Below are positions 24,808 to 33,193 of a DNA stretch of 64,000 nucleotides, piece after piece. The DNA is taken from contig NZ_FPIR01000010.1 of the NCBI RefSeq assembly GCF_900119155.1, forward strand, positions 74,786 through 138,785. The letters are read 5' to 3'. Under the pieces are notes generated by a model. That model ran no database searches, was not told where the DNA came from, and saw only the letters and a list, made by a program, of their open reading frames with translations. The stretch is from Ruminococcus sp. YE71. GTDB lineage: Bacteria; Bacillota; Clostridia; Oscillospirales; Ruminococcaceae. The position numbers and the translations under genes are program-made. Numbering within the stretch: position 1 is the first letter of the stretch; each line of letters starts with the position of its first letter.

Positions 24808-26112
24808 TTATCTCTTTCTGAACGCGGAATTGTTCTTCGAGACCTTCTTAGCCTGCTTAGCCTGCTTGAGCAGGTCAGCCTTAGAAGGAGCACCGCCGTG
24901 AAGCTCTTCTTCGATCATCTGCGAAGTATTATCGTCATCGTCATCAACGAAGGAAGCAAGTCTTCTCTTGAATGCAGCGCCGCCTGGAACACTCGCGCTC
25001 ACGCTCTGAGAGAACTGCTGGCTCTGCTGGAAAACGCCGCCTGCCTGAACGGAGGTGTGATAAGCGCTCTGAGTGTGAGCTCCGGTGTAAGGAGCTGCTC
25101 CGCCGCCCATCGGGTAGCCCTGCTGCTGGGGATAACCCTGCTGCTGATAGCCGCCCTGCTGGGGGTAACCCTGCTGAGGATAGCCCTGCTGAGGATAGCC
25201 CTGCTGCGGGTAACCCTGCTGCTGATAGCCGCCCTGCTGGGGGTAGCCCTGCTGAGGATAGCCCTGCTGAGGATAGCCCTGCTGCGGGTAACCCTGCTGG
25301 GGATAGCCGCCCTGCTGAGGATAGCCGCCCTGCTGGGGATAACCCTGCTGGAAGCCGCCCTGCTGCTGAGGATAGCCCTGCTGCTGACCGTAAGGATTGA
25401 AGCCTGCGGCACCCTGCTGAACAGCGTCCTGAGGCTGATTATACATAACATTTACACCCTGCTGACCCTGACCGCCGTTGTTGATGGTCTGAACGTTAGA
25501 CTGGGGCTGATCGGATGCGGGGGGCTCATAGAACGGGTTGGACTCGTCAACGGTGAAGCCGTTAGCGAACTCTACCGAACCGCCTACCTGAGGTGCAGCC
25601 GCAGCATCATCTGCGGGAGCCTCCTCGGAAGCAGGTGCAGCTGCTGCCGAACCGTCATCATCGAAACCGCTCATAAAGTCGTCTTCGCCGCTGAACTCAT
25701 TTGCGTCCGCAACGGCGGTAGCGTTCTGATCTCTCAGCTCGCCTGCCTTTACAGCGGAATCAGAAGCAGTTGCGATCTCGCACTCGCTGTTAAGTGCGTT
25801 AGACTGAACGAGAAGTTCGATTGCCTGAGTTCCTGGCTGAACGATGCTGAAATCGTCAAACGAGATAACGATCATCTGCTTGGCAACAGCTCTGAACTCA
25901 AAAATCAGTGAAGCGATAGACTGAAAATCAGCTGCAACAGTTTCTACATTTCCGTCTACGACTCTGATACCCGAAACCCCTGCAACGAGCTTGTCGCTGT
26001 CAGTAACGATCAGGCAGAGGTAGGCGTCGGAATCAACCAGAAATGCAGGCTTTTCGTCCTTGATTTTCTGTGCGTACTCCATCGCGGTAGTGTACAAAGA
26101 ATTGATTTCCAT
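24808..26112 (-). CDS. Protein with a long QGYPQ-repeat low-complexity region, last gene of the TerY-triad operon
   Basis: Protein of 434 residues. Residues 1-115 form a folded alpha/beta domain ([39 protein letters not shown]). Residues about 120-215 are an acidic/Ala linker. Residues about 235-360 consist of near-perfect repeats of QQGYPQ and QGGYPQ, a disordered prion-like composition of Gln, Gly, Tyr and Pro. The C-terminal ~60 residues are charged, with DDDDDN and a lysine-rich tail. No membrane segment or signal peptide is seen, so it is cytoplasmic. The family is unknown to me. It is 35 bases downstream of the diguanylate cyclase gene. Confidence 0.8.
   Translation of the reverse strand: MEINSLYTTAMEYAQKIKDEKPAFLVDSDAYLCLIVTDSDKLVAGVSGIRVVDGNVETVAADFQSIASLIFEFRAVAKQMIVISFDDFSIVQPGTQAIELLVQSNALNSECEIATASDSAVKAGELRDQNATAVADANEFSGEDDFMSGFDDDGSAAAAPASEEAPADDAAAAPQVGGSVEFANGFTVDESNPFYEPPASDQPQSNVQTINNGGQGQQGVNVMYNQPQDAVQQGAAGFNPYGQQQGYPQQQGGFQQGYPQQGGYPQQGGYPQQGYPQQGYPQQGYPQQGYPQQGGYQQQGYPQQGYPQQGYPQQGYPQQGGYQQQGYPQQQGYPMGGGAAPYTGAHTQSAYHTSVQAGGVFQQSQQFSQSVSASVPGGAAFKRRLASFVDDDDDNTSQMIEEELHGGAPSKADLLKQAKQAKKVSKNNSAFRKR
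25090..25400 (-). repeat. Tandem 15/18-base coding repeats (QGYPQ)
   Basis: Degenerate tandem units, on the plus strand GGATAGCCCTGCTGA and close variants, encode the [11 protein letters not shown] repeats. The units are nearly identical at DNA level, so copy number may vary by slippage. Confidence 0.85.
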
Positions 26113-26147
26113 AATTTACACCGAATTTCCTTTCATGGATTTTTGCG

Positions 26148-27173
26148 TCATCCAGAATATCTCTGGTAGAAACAGAGCTGACGCTTGCCCTGTGCTTTCG
26201 CAGTGAACATCGCGGTCTCAGCACAGCGGAAAAGATCCTCGGAGCTTCTCGAATCGTTCGGAAAGGTCGCAGCGCCGTAGCTCGCAGTAAGTGCGAAAAC
26301 GTCGCCTCGGATATCTACCTGTGTACCAAAAATGTTAGCGATTCCGTTCACTACATTTATAATGTCCTCGCCGTTGTAACCTGCGCCGAGGATAAAGCCG
26401 AATTCATCTCCGCCTATCTTTGCGGCAAAGATCTCACTTCCGCAGTATTCCTGAAGCTTCTCGGAATACTTGATAAGCAGTTCGTCACCGATATTGTGAC
26501 CAAAGTTATCGTTGATCTGCTTGAAATCATCGATATCGCAGTAGATAACTGTACAGCTGGAGTTGCTGTTGATGCGTCCGTCGAGCTCGTCCATGTAGGA
26601 CTGTCTGTTAGGCATCTGAGTAAGTCTGTCGTAGTAAGCGAGGAACTTGAGAGTCTCATCCTTCTCCTCGATAATGCGGGTCTGCTCAATAGCCTGCTGG
26701 TAGCTCTCGGTAAGTTCAGCGGTCATCTTCTCGGTTCTGCTTACGTAGAAGTAGATGATGAAACAGATGACTATTGACAGTGCCGAAACCACAACGCCCG
26801 GCAATGCTCCCGGGTTCTTACCGCTGAGCACCTGTGTAAACAGCACGAACAATGCGTTTGTGCCGCAGAGTACCGATACGGTCAGGAATCCGAGTTTCTT
26901 GCAAAGAAGTACGAGCGAAACAGCCACAACGACCTGTATCTGTCCGATAACACCGTTCAGACCGTTAGTTTTGGGACCGCCCTGTTTTGCAGGAGCGTCG
27001 CCCTGATCTTCCTCAGTCTGTGAAACGCTTGTTTCAGGAGCACCTTCGCCCGCCTGAGCAGCTCCGCGGGCAGCGCTTGCAGTGCTTCTTGCGTTGAACG
27101 CGATCAGCAGGATGTAGATAAGCGCTCCCACGATCAAGATCAAATAAGTATTTTGCTTCTTTTTAGTTTCCAT
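26148..27173 (-). CDS. Membrane diguanylate cyclase (GGDEF domain)
   Basis: Protein of 341 residues. The membrane segments are at about 9-26, 78-93, 96-118 and 124-144. A polar stretch (about 28-70) sits between the first two. A coiled linker (150-178) leads into a GGDEF domain with LTQMPNRQSY, DIDDFKQIND and an intact GGDEF at 254-258, so it should make cyclic di-GMP from two GTP. The inhibitory I-site (RxxD five residues before) is absent. The ribosome site is GGGAGAGG. It lies within the TerY-triad operon, 55 bases after the phosphatase gene. Confidence 0.92.
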   Translation of the reverse strand: METKKKQNTYLILIVGALIYILLIAFNARSTASAARGAAQAGEGAPETSVSQTEEDQGDAPAKQGGPKTNGLNGVIGQIQVVVAVSLVLLCKKLGFLTVSVLCGTNALFVLFTQVLSGKNPGALPGVVVSALSIVICFIIYFYVSRTEKMTAELTESYQQAIEQTRIIEEKDETLKFLAYYDRLTQMPNRQSYMDELDGRINSNSSCTVIYCDIDDFKQINDNFGHNIGDELLIKYSEKLQEYCGSEIFAAKIGGDEFGFILGAGYNGEDIINVVNGIANIFGTQVDIRGDVFALTASYGAATFPNDSRSSEDLFRCAETAMFTAKAQGKRQLCFYQRYSG

Positions 27174-27228
27174 AAAAACCTCTCCCTATCAACAAAAATA
27201 TGTCCTAAAAATTTATAAGCATACCCGA

Positions 27229-28134
27229 TCAGGTATTCCTGCGGATACGTCTTGCTTTTCTTGCCTGAGCGTGTTCCTTATTATCAGCTATCTTCTGTTG
27301 TAAAGTTTCAAGCTGAGCTGCAATAAGCTCAGAGTCGCACACGCACGAGAGTGAGATATCATCCTCAGTACCGAAGTGCGAACGTTTTACGAGATTTCTC
27401 TCGATCGCAGGCTCGAATTCCTTGAGATTCACAAGCTGGCTTGTAAGTATCGTGTGATAATCAAGGAAATCGTATTCACTTCCGAACGATGTATAAAGAC
27501 CGTCGGTCGATGCGAACAGCGCGAGCAGTTTCTTGTTCTCGATATAGAAGCTCTCGAACATTTTTGCCGCGTTGGTATTACACATCGAAGAAGTGATGTT
27601 AGCGGGGTTAGACTCCTCATACTCCATCGGGAGCATTGTCTCACCGCTGTCAAGCACTGCCACGAGGCTTCCGTCACCGATCTGTATACCGAAGATGTAG
27701 CCGTTTCCTGCGATAGCCGCGATAAGCGTGGTACCGTAGTAGGATTCGACGGGTATCTTCTCGAACTCCTCGTCAGTGAACTTGCTTCTTTCCTCGGGGG
27801 TCACGGGATTTTCCTCGTGATGCTTATTGACCTTCTGGTTCCAGGTCGTTATGATCTGCTTTTCGATATTCCTGATTATTCTCTTGTGATGCTCGGGAAA
27901 CTCAGCCTCGAACGCAGCAGGGTCGGCATAGAACCTTTCGATAGTCTCGATAGTAGCTTCTACCGCCGACTTCGAGCCGATATTGCTGCGGAAATGTTTT
28001 TTGCTTCCGTGTCCGTCTGCCACAACGCATACAGCAAAGCCGTTTCCGACCTTATATGCCGAACTGTCCTGGCACACGGTACCTTTGGCTTCATGGCTTG
28101 CGCCCATTACGGAACGGCTGAAACCGGTGTACAT
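27229..28134 (-). CDS. PP2C-family Ser/Thr phosphatase of the TerY triad
   Basis: Protein of 301 residues with the PP2C metal-site motifs in order: CQDSSA (Asp23), VVADGHGS (Asp40), IQIGDGSLV, STDGLYTSF and TEDDISLSCV. It should dephosphorylate Ser/Thr residues in a Mn2+/Mg2+-dependent way in the cytoplasm. Its neighbours are a vWA protein and a protein kinase, so kinase targets or the kinase itself are the likely substrates. The tail is basic (ARKARRIRRNT). GGAGGTAAAAGGAAT precedes the ATG. Confidence 0.92.
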   Translation of the reverse strand: MYTGFSRSVMGASHEAKGTVCQDSSAYKVGNGFAVCVVADGHGSKKHFRSNIGSKSAVEATIETIERFYADPAAFEAEFPEHHKRIIRNIEKQIITTWNQKVNKHHEENPVTPEERSKFTDEEFEKIPVESYYGTTLIAAIAGNGYIFGIQIGDGSLVAVLDSGETMLPMEYEESNPANITSSMCNTNAAKMFESFYIENKKLLALFASTDGLYTSFGSEYDFLDYHTILTSQLVNLKEFEPAIERNLVKRSHFGTEDDISLSCVCDSELIAAQLETLQQKIADNKEHAQARKARRIRRNT

Positions 28135-28173
28135 ATTCCTTTTACCTCCCTAAATCTTCGGATAACGGTCTGT

Positions 28174-28968
28174 TTACCAGCCCGTATCGAAGCCGACATC
28201 GGCGGAGTCGTCCTGACTTACAAGCTCCTGTATCTGCTGACCGAGCATCTTCTGCTTAGCAGCGAATACGTCCTCCTCGTTAAGCTCCGTGTTAGTCTCA
28301 TCAGAGAGAGTCATAGACTTGGAACCGATCTGAGATGCGGTTACTGCTACGATCTTGATCATCTGAGCGAGCTGTCCACCCGAGTAAGCGTGAACAACGG
28401 TATCCTTAGCGCCTGTGAATTCAGCGAGCATATCGTCGTTAGCCTCGTTACCGATACCGAGTGCAGCCTTCAGAGCGTACTTATACCAGCTGTTGGACTG
28501 AAGAGCCTTGAGTCCTGCCTTATAGTCATCGGAAGGATAACCGTCTGTCATAAGGAAGATAACAGGTGCGAAGGAAAGCGAAGGCGAGTTCAGGAAGCCG
28601 TTTCTCGACATTCTTGCCGAAAGCTCCTTGAAAGCAGCGCCCATGCTGGTAACGCCGTCAGCGCGGAGCCTTGCCCACTCGAACTCCTCGATGGAGATAG
28701 GAGCGGAGTACATCCACGAAACGCCTGTGGAGAAGGTCAGAACTGCGATCTTAACATCGGTATCAGCCTCACCAACTCTTCTGATCTCGGGGATAAGCTC
28801 TTCCATAACGGTGTTGAGCTCACCCATTTTCTTACCCTTCATGCTTCCCGAAGTATCGATCATGAAAAAGATTACAAGACTTTTTCTCGAAACACCGGTA
28901 GCGTTCAGGGGGTCATCATCATCAAAATCGAGCATACTGTCGAAGCCCTTTGTATTTTCGTTACTCAT
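28174..28968 (-). CDS. TerY-like von Willebrand factor A domain protein
   Basis: Protein of 264 residues. After an acidic N terminus, a vWA domain (about 30-215) carries a complete MIDAS metal site: DTSGS (38-42), the Thr in GVTSMGAAF and the Asp in FLMTDGYPSDD. The closest known group is TerY of the tellurite/stress-resistance (Ter) systems, which joins a PP2C phosphatase and a kinase in the TerY-P triad. No signal peptide, so cytoplasmic. The ribosome site is AAAGGGAG. It is placed between the kinase and phosphatase genes. Confidence 0.9.
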   Translation of the reverse strand: MSNENTKGFDSMLDFDDDDPLNATGVSRKSLVIFFMIDTSGSMKGKKMGELNTVMEELIPEIRRVGEADTDVKIAVLTFSTGVSWMYSAPISIEEFEWARLRADGVTSMGAAFKELSARMSRNGFLNSPSLSFAPVIFLMTDGYPSDDYKAGLKALQSNSWYKYALKAALGIGNEANDDMLAEFTGAKDTVVHAYSGGQLAQMIKIVAVTASQIGSKSMTLSDETNTELNEEDVFAAKQKMLGQQIQELVSQDDSADVGFDTGW

Positions 28969-29008
28969 AAGTTAGATACTCCCTTTCTATTAAAACCATT
29001 TGCGGTCT

Positions 29009-30355
29009 TTAAATCTTTGCGACTACTCCGCCGCCGAACTCTATCTCGAGTCCCTGCCAGATCGGGAAGCCCTTACCGGGGGCGATATCCGCCATCTGAC
29101 CGTTAGGCATCTTAGCCCTCCAGGACTTGTCCGAGCAGTTCTTTATTCCCAGAACTCCGGGCTTGAGCTTATTCTCAACAAGCTCTCCTGCGATGTTCAG
29201 GAAGTCATCCGAGTTGGGGTCGATCTCGCATTCATAGAAGCGGCAGCCCACATACAGCGGCATCCTGTACTCGCGGTTATTGAAGCCCAGTGTTGCGAAT
29301 TCCATGCCGCATCTGGGGCAGCGGTAAGTCTTTTCATTCGGCTTCTCGTACATCGAGGTGAAGTTTGTTCTGCCGCAGCCGCACATGATTATCTCGGAGC
29401 GAAGTCTTATGAACAGTTTCTGCCACTCATTCTCGATTATACGCTTATTAGGATCAGAGATACCCGAAGTAAAGGAGGTGATGAAAGCCTCTCTGATGTA
29501 ATCGGGGTAAAGTCTCCAGAACTTAATCACGTTATCGTGGATACCTCTTACGGGGCGGTTGGAAGCGTCGTTCGGGTCATACACGAACACGGCGTTCTGA
29601 CCGTAGTGCTTGAGCTCGCTGGACTCTGTCAGGCAGACGTCCTTAACGACCTTTTCGCCTTCCATCGGGTCGCCTCTGAACAGCAGTTTGAAAAGAACAA
29701 CTGCGAGCGAATACTTATCCGTCTGAACGTTAGGCTTAGCGATACCTCTTACAACTTCGGGAGCCATGTAGCCCGGCTTACCGCCGATACCGAAGTTCGA
29801 GCCGTCGGGAGCGATGTTATCGCAGTCGCAGACGAGTACTGCGCCCGTATCGGTGTTGATAAAGAAACCGCCGTCGTTCAAGTCCTGATAGGACTTTCCG
29901 ACTCTGTGGAGCTGACGGAAAGCGTTTACTATATTGATGACGGTAGTCACCATTGCGTAAAGGCTTGAGAACCTTACTGCCTTTTTGGTAGCTCTGCCCG
30001 TAAGCGGGTCGATAACGAGCTTATAGGTGTTGAGAATATCAACGAACGTATCAAAGCTGTCGGGCTTGAGCTCCATGAGGTAGCCGAATGCACCGTCAGT
30101 ACGTTCTTTTGTGAGATATTTCGGCCAGAGGAACTTATTCGAGGGAGCGCCGTCGGTGATATTCTGCTGGATATTCCTGCGAAATTCCTTCGGTCTTCTC
30201 ATCTTATCGACATCGTACCATTTCAGTGCCCATTTGGTACCGTTGAACTCAACGAGGTAAACGATACCCTGACCGCCGGCACCGAGAGCCTTGATGACCT
30301 TTGCCTTGCCGCCAAATTCCATCTCGATCTCTTGACCTATCTTCAGTTCGATCAT
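29009..30355 (-). CDS. Divergent Ser/Thr protein kinase with zinc ribbon, TerY triad
   Basis: Protein of 448 residues. The kinase fold (about 15-320) has a glycine loop (LGAGGQGIVY, 24-33), ATP lysine Lys45 (WALKWYD) and an APE motif at 198-200. The catalytic loop is unusual: YQDLNDGGFFIN replaces HRDLKPxN, with Asp158 as the probable base, and CDCDN (176-180) replaces DFG. A zinc ribbon follows, with Cys325, Cys327, Cys346 and Cys349, then a ~90-residue C-terminal beta domain. Kinases with C-terminal zinc ribbons belong to the TerY-P triad. It is cytoplasmic. The ribosome site is GGAAGGATG. Confidence 0.88.
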   Translation of the reverse strand: MIELKIGQEIEMEFGGKAKVIKALGAGGQGIVYLVEFNGTKWALKWYDVDKMRRPKEFRRNIQQNITDGAPSNKFLWPKYLTKERTDGAFGYLMELKPDSFDTFVDILNTYKLVIDPLTGRATKKAVRFSSLYAMVTTVINIVNAFRQLHRVGKSYQDLNDGGFFINTDTGAVLVCDCDNIAPDGSNFGIGGKPGYMAPEVVRGIAKPNVQTDKYSLAVVLFKLLFRGDPMEGEKVVKDVCLTESSELKHYGQNAVFVYDPNDASNRPVRGIHDNVIKFWRLYPDYIREAFITSFTSGISDPNKRIIENEWQKLFIRLRSEIIMCGCGRTNFTSMYEKPNEKTYRCPRCGMEFATLGFNNREYRMPLYVGCRFYECEIDPNSDDFLNIAGELVENKLKPGVLGIKNCSDKSWRAKMPNGQMADIAPGKGFPIWQGLEIEFGGGVVAKI

Positions 30356-30412
30356 TTAATTCATCCTTCCTGTACCTTACTAAAAAATATACTATATTAA
30401 TATAGAGCGGTC

Positions 30413-31477
30413 TCAAAGTTCAAGATGTTTCTTTCCTCTGAGAGCCTTGCCTGTCTCGACCGTCTCGACCTTGATGCGGTGAGTCATGCAATATTTGTGT
30501 ACATAAGAGTTCTCGTAGCAGCGGATCGTAAGATCGGGGCAGTACGAGAAAGCGTTTTCGTCAATGAACTTTACGCTTTCGGGGAGGAACAGTCTCCTGA
30601 GCTTTTCACAGCCGAGGAATGCCTGAGCGCCGATACTGCTGACCGTAGGCGGAACTTCTACCACCTCAAGGCTCTCGCAGAATTCAAAGGTGTGGTCGCC
30701 GATCTCGAAGATGCCCTTAGGCAGCTTGATGACCTGGAGCTTAACGCACTGGCTGAACGCGCCCTGGCTGATTATCTTGAGGGACTCGGGAAGGTCTACG
30801 CCCTTGAGTCTCTTACATCCTGTGAAGGCGTAATCGCCTATGCACAGCAAAGTCTCCGGCAGCTTTATCGTTTTCATGAAACCGAAGCCGTCGAAGCAGA
30901 AATTGTCGATCTTTGTTATACCGTCGGGGATAACAATATTGCCTGCGAGTCTGTACTTGGCGGCAGAAGTCGGAACGAACACGTTCATCTCGATATCGAG
31001 CTCGGTGATCTTCTTCTTCTTTTCCTTCTCCTCTACCTGTACGATCTCCTTCTCGGGGGAGGAACCTGTGATGTTAGGCTCGTACACCCAGCCGAGCATA
31101 TAAGTGAATACAAGGAGAACGAACTCCGCTGCGGTCTCGGAAACGAAACATTCCGAAAGCATATAGCTCTTGGCTCTCATGACAGCGATCTTCTGGTCGC
31201 TCTCATCGAGGATGTTCTTGAGGACACCTGCCTTGAGCATATTTTCGAGCAGCCTGCGTTCTTTATCGTATTCAGGCAGACAATCATTAACGAACGCAAC
31301 GAGCTTTCCGGTGTTGGTAAGCACTTCCGCGCCGTTCTCATCGACCATCTTTTTCATGAGCTGCTGGATCTCGATAGTATTATCAAAGCCCTCAACATTC
31401 TGAGGAACCGGTGCTCCGCATTCGGGACAGGAAACTGCGCCCTCGGGAAGCTCTGCGTGGCAGTTTTCGCACTGCAT
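30413..31477 (-). CDS. Zinc-ribbon protein with BspA-type leucine-rich repeats
   Basis: Protein of 354 residues, first gene of the TerY-triad operon. I start at 31477, seven bases after AGGAG; a start six codons upstream contains that site and is unlikely. The N-terminal zinc ribbon is CENCHAELPEGAVSCPEC (Cys3, Cys6, Cys17, Cys20). A helical domain of about 130 residues follows, then five to six BspA/LRR_5 repeats (about 180-325) of the type IVIPDGITKIDNFCF and VDLPESLKIISQGAF. There is no signal peptide, so unlike most BspA-repeat proteins it is probably cytoplasmic and a protein-binding scaffold. Confidence 0.85.
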   Translation of the reverse strand: MQCENCHAELPEGAVSCPECGAPVPQNVEGFDNTIEIQQLMKKMVDENGAEVLTNTGKLVAFVNDCLPEYDKERRLLENMLKAGVLKNILDESDQKIAVMRAKSYMLSECFVSETAAEFVLLVFTYMLGWVYEPNITGSSPEKEIVQVEEKEKKKKITELDIEMNVFVPTSAAKYRLAGNIVIPDGITKIDNFCFDGFGFMKTIKLPETLLCIGDYAFTGCKRLKGVDLPESLKIISQGAFSQCVKLQVIKLPKGIFEIGDHTFEFCESLEVVEVPPTVSSIGAQAFLGCEKLRRLFLPESVKFIDENAFSYCPDLTIRCYENSYVHKYCMTHRIKVETVETGKALRGKKHLEL

Positions 31478-31533
31478 AATCAACTCTCCTGACATAAAAA
31501 AATAAATTCTTACAATACAGAAAAAAGCATATG

Positions 31534-31553
31534 CGGTCTTAGTTCAAAGACCG
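31534..31553 (-). promoter_or_regulatory. Leader hairpin of the TerY-triad operon
   Basis: CGGTCTT and AAGACCG form a 7-bp stem in the transcript leader. A TTTTTT tract follows six bases later on the minus strand, so it may act as an attenuator. Confidence 0.45.
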
Positions 31554-31574
31554 ATAATAACTTACTTATACTAT

Positions 31575-31603
31575 AGTATAACACCAATTCGTAAAATTGT
31601 CAA
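31575..31603 (-). promoter_or_regulatory. Promoter of the six-gene TerY-triad operon
   Basis: On the minus strand TTGACA (31603-31598), 17-base spacer, TATACT (31580-31575). It is the only strong promoter seen for the genes from 31477 down to 24808. Confidence 0.8.
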
Positions 31604-32014
31604 GTACTGATTGAAAAAATGTCATATTAAAATTGCTTTTTGGAATATTTTAGCACAATCGGGATCTGTTTTCACACAGCTGTCACAGAGCATAAACAGG
31701 CTGAAATGCATAAAAATAGCCAAATACAACGATTTTAGCTGGAATAATATTCCATTTTGTATCTATTCTATAGATATTCGTTAAATCTTACAAAAAAAAT
31801 CATCATTCTGAACAAGACTTCTTACTTGAAATTTTGATTATAATGTGATAAAATTATATTATGAGTATGTGCGGATAATGGTTTGGATATCCGTACGTCG
31901 CTGCGGTCAAGAACTCTTTGAGTGCTTTCTCCGCAGATCATGGGTCTTATTTATGGTTCTGCATAAAACTGAGGGATATGCGGAAAGACTCTAATTAATA
32001 AGGAGGGTTCATGT
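31604..32014. other. AT-rich divergent intergenic region
   Basis: Separates the TerY-triad operon from the sugar-binding/GGDEF operon. Apart from the plus-strand promoter near 31826, the leader 31860-32000 holds CTGCGG..CCGCAG and AAAGAGTTCTT-like inverted words, but I cannot match it to a known riboswitch. No gene is seen. Confidence 0.4.
31826..31854 (+). promoter_or_regulatory. Candidate promoter of the substrate-binding protein gene
   Basis: TTGAAA at 31826-31831, 17-base spacer, TAAAAT at 31849-31854. This leaves a ~155-base leader. Confidence 0.5.
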
Positions 32015-33178
32015 ATGAACAGAAAAACAGGCAGCATTCTTAAAAGAATGCTTGCAGTCTCTCTTGCACTGACAACAGCTACCTCTTTCGGCGGCTGCGG
32101 CAAGAAAGAAGAGGCAGAAAATAACGGCAAGATCGCCGTTATCTGCAAGGCACAGGGCGTATCGTTCTGGGACTATGTAAAAATGGGCGCTGAGGACGCA
32201 GGCGAAGAGATCGGTTATGATATCATATATAACTGCGCTGCACAGGAGTCCAGTATCGATGAGCAGATCGGCTTCATCAATCAGGCTATATCCGAGGGTG
32301 TTAAGGCTATCATCGTAGCTCCCAACAGCACTACCGAGCTCAACACCGCTCTCAAAAAGGCTTCCGGCCAGGGCATCAAGATCATCACCATCAACTCCGA
32401 CGTAAAGGATTTCAACGACAGACTGTCCTGTATCGCATCGGATAACCTCTCCTGCGGAAACATCGCAGCAAGACAGATCGCGACCATCCTCAGCAACCGT
32501 ACCGATTTCGAGAACGGCACTATCGGCATCGTCGGACACGGTGAAAAATCCTCGACAGCCCTTGAGCGTATCGAAGGATTCGACACCGAATTTGTCAGCG
32601 TTCTTTTCAACACATGGAAGAACGTAAAAGTTAAGGCAATGTCGGAAGATGCATTCCAGGAGGCATATAAGGACACTGCACTCGCAGACGCATACGATAA
32701 TGGTATCCCTTCCGGCGATCCTACAAAATATGCAGCATTCAAGAGCCAGGTCCTTCAGGAATCGGGCCTCAAGATCGCTGAACCCGTTCACTGTGACAAC
32801 GACCGTGAGATAGCTAAGCAGAAGGCTGCCGAGCTTATCTCGAAGAACAGCGACCTCGTAGTTCTTTACGGTACAAACACAAACTCCACCCTCGGTATCT
32901 GCGACGCCGTAAACGAAGCAGGCAAGAAGGGCAAGATCCTCGTTGTAGGATTCAACTCCGATACCGCCGAGATCGAATACCTCAAAAACGGTACTATTTC
33001 CGGTCTTATCGTTCAGTCGCCTTACAACATGGGCTACCTCGGTGTAAGATACGCTGATAAGGCACTCAGGGATGAAAACGTTTATGAGTCTATCGATAGT
33101 GGTGCGACATACGTAACGATGCAGAACATCGAAGAAACTGATGTTAAGCTTCTGCTTGACCCGAGAAGTGCACTGTAA
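32015..33178 (+). CDS. Sugar-type substrate-binding lipoprotein
   Basis: Protein of 387 residues with a lipoprotein signal (lipobox FGGC at about 25-28), so anchored outside the membrane. The mature part is a periplasmic-binding-protein type 1 fold (Peripla_BP_4, as in ribose/galactose binding proteins), with IAVICKAQGVSFWDYVKMGAEDAGEE, GVKAIIVAPNS, GTIGIVGHG and ILVVGFNSD. The ribosome site is AAGGAGGG. No ABC permease or ATPase gene is near. Instead it is followed after 15 bases by a membrane GGDEF protein, which suggests it is a sensor component. The ligand is unknown. Confidence 0.9.
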   Translation: MNRKTGSILKRMLAVSLALTTATSFGGCGKKEEAENNGKIAVICKAQGVSFWDYVKMGAEDAGEEIGYDIIYNCAAQESSIDEQIGFINQAISEGVKAIIVAPNSTTELNTALKKASGQGIKIITINSDVKDFNDRLSCIASDNLSCGNIAARQIATILSNRTDFENGTIGIVGHGEKSSTALERIEGFDTEFVSVLFNTWKNVKVKAMSEDAFQEAYKDTALADAYDNGIPSGDPTKYAAFKSQVLQESGLKIAEPVHCDNDREIAKQKAAELISKNSDLVVLYGTNTNSTLGICDAVNEAGKKGKILVVGFNSDTAEIEYLKNGTISGLIVQSPYNMGYLGVRYADKALRDENVYESIDSGATYVTMQNIEETDVKLLLDPRSAL

Positions 33179-33193
33179 GGAGGTCGGCAGAAA

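Noticed and set aside
25090..25400. Regular short repeats that might be a CRISPR array
   Set aside because: The units are contiguous without unique spacers, are multiples of three and lie in frame in a gene. They code for QGYPQ repeats.
31860..32000. Possible c-di-GMP riboswitch upstream of the sugar-binding/GGDEF operon
   Set aside because: I looked for the GEMM core words and did not find them. The inverted words present do not match a family I know.
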